Source: an uncultured Alistipes sp. (GTDB lineage: Bacteria; Bacteroidota; Bacteroidia; Bacteroidales; Rikenellaceae). Taken from it: a DNA stretch of 64,000 nucleotides. The DNA lies in NCBI GenBank assembly GCA_944320685.1, contig CALUIK010000002.1:295210-359209 (forward strand). Reading direction: 5' to 3'. Positions 61,482 through 64,000 of the stretch are shown one piece after another. The notes under the pieces are model-generated. The model was not told the DNA's origin. It worked only from the letters and a program-made list of their open reading frames with translations, and searched no databases. Made by a program: the position numbers and the translations under genes. Within the stretch, counting starts at the first letter, position 1. The number at the start of each line of letters is the position of its first letter.

Positions 61482-62545
61482 AACAGCCCTCCTGCATTGG
61501 TTTGACTCGGTGTCTCTATGACACGGACCTTCTCACCCTCTTCGAGAGCGGATACTCCGGCTCGCACGATCCGATCTTCGGACGTCAGTCCGTCGATGAC
61601 CACCGCGCGGCCCTCATGATCCATGTCGTGCAACGTGACAGGACGCCGCTCGATGGTGGAGTCTGCGCCGAATACCCATACACAGGGGCTCTCCCCATCC
61701 AGAAAGACGGCGCCGGGCGGTACGCCGAACCCGCCGGTTCGTGCGGTGTCAGCCACCGTGATGCCGACCTCGACGTTCATTCCTGCCGTCAGCCGACGGT
61801 CGGGGCGTCCGGCAAATGCCAGCGTCAGGTGGTAGAGCTGCGTGCCATCGGCCTTGGGCGTAATGCCTCCCAAACGCATCGGCATCCCGCTCTCCACCCC
61901 CGCAGCCCGGCAGGTGAACCCCGTGAACCGGTCACGACGGAGGTACTCGCCGGCCGGAATGCTGACCTCGACCTCCAACCGCGAAACATCCAGCAGCGTG
62001 AAGAGTGCCGTCCCTGCATCGACCATCTCCGCCGGCGAGAAGTTCACCTGCTGGATATATCCGTCGGCCGGGGCGTAGAGTTTCGTATAGTCGAGTTTGT
62101 TGCGGTTGGCCTGCAGCTGCACGGCCAGCTGCCGCAGACCGGCGCTGGCCTTTTCGTAATCGTTGGCCGAGACGCTCTTCTGGTTGAAGAGCTGTTTCGT
62201 ACGCGCTACTTCGTCCTTGAGCTGGTCGTATTGGATTTGCAACGCTTCGACCGCCAGCCGGTAGTCGGCATCGTCCAGTTCGGCGAGCAACTGCCCCTGT
62301 TGCACATAGTCTCCCTCGGAGACGTGGATACGGGCTATCTGCCCGGCCGTCTTGAACCCCAGGCTCACTTCATGCGCGGCCCTGACCATGCCCGAATAGA
62401 TGCGGGTGGTCTCGGCGTCCAATGCCACGGGCTTTGTCAGGCTCACGCTTTGGACGAACGGCTCCGAGGTCGTCCGTCCCGAACAACTGCACAGCAAAGC
62501 CATCACAAGCGCGGCTTTAAGTTTGTTCCTTTTCATTCTCATCAT
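61478..62545 (-). CDS. RND efflux periplasmic adaptor lipoprotein
   Basis: This 355-residue membrane-fusion protein has a lipoprotein signal (ALVMALLCSC), barrel-sandwich halves (SLGFKTAGQIARIHVSEGD and LYAPADGYIQQV), a coiled-coil hairpin, and a beta-barrel. It is the first gene of the operon adaptor-pump-channel and diverges from an AraC-type regulator, which probably controls it. The start at 62545 has an alternative six bases later. A weak -7 box lies at 62578-62585 on the reverse strand. Confidence 0.93.
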   Translation of the reverse strand: MMRMKRNKLKAALVMALLCSCSGRTTSEPFVQSVSLTKPVALDAETTRIYSGMVRAAHEVSLGFKTAGQIARIHVSEGDYVQQGQLLAELDDADYRLAVEALQIQYDQLKDEVARTKQLFNQKSVSANDYEKASAGLRQLAVQLQANRNKLDYTKLYAPADGYIQQVNFSPAEMVDAGTALFTLLDVSRLEVEVSIPAGEYLRRDRFTGFTCRAAGVESGMPMRLGGITPKADGTQLYHLTLAFAGRPDRRLTAGMNVEVGITVADTARTGGFGVPPGAVFLDGESPCVWVFGADSTIERRPVTLHDMDHEGRAVVIDGLTSEDRIVRAGVSALEEGEKVRVIETPSQTNAGGLL

Positions 62546-62692
62546 TTCTTGTATTTGGTTTTATGGTTTTCCGCTGGCAAAGTTCAGTCTTTTCCCCGGA
62601 TGAGTTTTGTTGCATGTTGTGTGTTTGTTGTTCGAAAAGATGGTAAAACCGCTTTTTAGAAATAAAAATCGCATATTTATTGCTCTAATATG

Positions 62693-62700
62693 TATATTTG
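62693..62700 (+). promoter_or_regulatory. -7 box of the AraC-type regulator gene
   Basis: TATATTTG is an exact -7 match 15 bases before the ATG, giving a very short leader. No clear -33 box is seen, which may indicate activator dependence. Confidence 0.5.
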
Positions 62701-62715
62701 TCGAAGTAAAAGCGA

Positions 62716-63648
62716 ATGACTATGATCGAAAAACAGAATTTCAACGCGCTCAATCTGTCGACAATTCCCCTTGATGAGCGTGACTGTATCTTTGAGGATA
62801 AGTTTATTCTTGCCTGCAATTTTGATGAAGAGAACTACCTCAAGGATCTGGCAAATGATCCCAATATGGTTCCATTTCTCTCGGCACCTTACCCTTTTAA
62901 GATACAATTTTCAATGGTTCAACTATGTCTGGATGGAAGGATGCGCGTCAGGGTGAATCTCGACGAATACGAACTGCATCGCAACTCACTGCAAATCGTC
63001 ACGCCGGGATCGATCGGGGAATGCCTCGAAATATCGGACGATTATCGGACCGTTTTCATCGCTCTTCCGAACGATTATATCATTACTGAAGAGAACTCCG
63101 AGGGGGCTCTCATCGTGCGTAAATTCCTTGCCCGGCAATCACTCCTTGAACTCACGGATGCCCAGACGGCTGAATTTCTGTCTATCTGCCGGGCAATGCG
63201 CGACAAACTCCGACAACCCGACTTCCGCTTCAAACACGACATCCTGAAGGGTTATCTGCAGGTACTCTACGGAAATATCTGCCAACTGATGGTTCCTCTG
63301 GTCGAGGCCCAGGAGGTCCGGCAGGGGTCTCGCAAGAAACAGATTTTCGATCGGTTTCTGGAAGAATTGCGGCAGCATTGCACCATGGAACGCAGCGTCG
63401 GTTTCTATGCCGAGCGATTGTGTCTGACCCCCAAGTATCTCTCACAGGTAGTGTATGCCGTCAGCGGGCGCCATGCCGGAGAGTGGATCCGCGACTATGT
63501 GATTCTGGAGGCCAAGGCCTTATTGAAAAGCGGGCAATATACGGTCCAGCAGGTATCCGACATGCTGAATTTCGCCAACCAGTCGTTTTTCGGAGTCTAT
63601 TTCAAGAAGGCCGTCGGCTGTTCGCCGACCGCCTACAAGGAGATGTGA
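62716..63648 (+). CDS. AraC-family transcription regulator
   Basis: This 310-residue regulator has an N-terminal cupin-like sensing half (residues 40-170) and a C-terminal double HTH (YAERLCLTPKYLSQVVYAVS and VQQVSDMLNFANQSFFGVYF), ending in the SPTAYKEM AraC signature. It is divergent from the RND adaptor gene across 170 bases and is probably its activator. An alternative ATG lies at 62722. This arrangement (AraC next to adaptor-pump-TolC) is common in Bacteroidetes. Confidence 0.93.
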   Translation: MTMIEKQNFNALNLSTIPLDERDCIFEDKFILACNFDEENYLKDLANDPNMVPFLSAPYPFKIQFSMVQLCLDGRMRVRVNLDEYELHRNSLQIVTPGSIGECLEISDDYRTVFIALPNDYIITEENSEGALIVRKFLARQSLLELTDAQTAEFLSICRAMRDKLRQPDFRFKHDILKGYLQVLYGNICQLMVPLVEAQEVRQGSRKKQIFDRFLEELRQHCTMERSVGFYAERLCLTPKYLSQVVYAVSGRHAGEWIRDYVILEAKALLKSGQYTVQQVSDMLNFANQSFFGVYFKKAVGCSPTAYKEM

Positions 63649-63681
63649 GTCTTACGTTTCAGCTGGTCATCTCTGGAATAA

Positions 63682-63891
63682 TCTCTCCAGCACAATACCC
63701 TTGAGGTAAAGGCCGCGGACGACGACCACATCGAATACGAAGGACGTATCTACAAACTTTCACCTTTCGTGGGGGCCCTTATGCCCGAGGAGCGCCGCAA
63801 TGCTTCGGGAGCATATCAAGGCGCAAAGTATTTCTCCTATAAAGGCGAGCTATTGAGCGACCTCCGAGCCCGTTGCGAACACGAAGAATAA
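63682..63891 (+). pseudogene. Truncated gene remnant (C-terminal part)
   Basis: A 69-codon frame with no start codon in the expected region follows the AraC gene by 33 bases and ends TAA at 63889-63891. The translation (DDDHIEYEGRIYKLSPFVGA, then NASGAYQGAKYFSYKGELLS) looks like real coding sequence rather than chance, with acidic and aromatic residues and good codon use, but its family was not recognised. It appears to be the tail of a gene cut off by recombination; an internal ATG at about 63781 would leave only 36 residues. The last 110 bases of the window are AT-rich and geneless. Confidence 0.5.
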
Positions 63892-64000
63892 GATATAGAA
63901 CAATCTATAAGAGTTGAAAATATGGTAATGATGCCAAAAGAGGTTGGTAGTATATAATGTAACCATCATAATATTTGGCGGTTATAAGGATAAAATAGAG

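Noticed and set aside
57543..61505. 1320-codon open frame antisense to the efflux genes
   Set aside because: The opposite strand encodes complete TolC-like and RND proteins with known motifs; the frame is a high-GC shadow with histidine/arginine-rich noise.

Overview
The window is a Bacteroidales chromosome segment (moderately GC-rich, Alistipes-like) carrying an integrated, heavily cargo-loaded siphovirus prophage. The assignment rests on TAnnTTTG (-7) / TTTG (-33) Bacteroidetes promoters, a CTn-type tyrosine integrase, an RteC-family gene, BspA-like repeats and a tRNA-Asp without encoded CCA. No database search was possible, so genus level is inference.

Left chromosome (1-16.86 kb): a partial MalY/PatB PLP enzyme with a LuxC-type acyl-CoA reductase; a membrane pyrophosphatase; a complete HAE1 RND efflux operon (adaptor, pump, outer-membrane channel) divergent from a LytS-type histidine kinase / LytTR regulator pair; a giant BadF/DUF2229 activase; and tRNA-Asp(GTC).

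Prophage (about 16.9-56.15 kb): integrase; a membrane SH3 lipoprotein; a + strand tail, lysis and fibre block (19.9-30.7 kb); a - strand head and proximal-tail block (50.7 to 40.2 kb: TerS, TerL, portal, protease, HK97 capsid, connectors, tube, and G/GT chaperones with a textbook -1 slippery site); a Fic gene with a palindromic control region; a second tyrosine recombinase; and a replication/excision operon ending beyond an RteC-like gene that carries a homopolymer frameshift. The right end is inferred, because no direct-repeat att pair could be read.

AT-rich or compositionally distinct cargo sits at the joints between phage modules: DUF262+HEPN (25.8-27.5 kb); McrB-McrC-nuclease/helicase behind a phage HD alarmone-hydrolase-like gene (30.7-36.8 kb); a small lipoprotein (38.4 kb); and an XRE-ImmA/IrrE protein with an unrecognised partner (46.3-48.1 kb). 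The prophage thus carries two putative modification-dependent or abortive defence modules plus its own adenine methylase. The palindrome ACCCACGA-N7-TCGTGGGT at the XRE module promoter shares its ACCCACG half-site with a tandem operator upstream of the excisionase/replication operon. This suggests that the XRE-ImmA protein is the lysogeny switch.

Right flank (56.16-64 kb): a WaaP/InaA-like lipid kinase; a second RND tripartite efflux operon divergent from an AraC regulator; and a truncated gene remnant.
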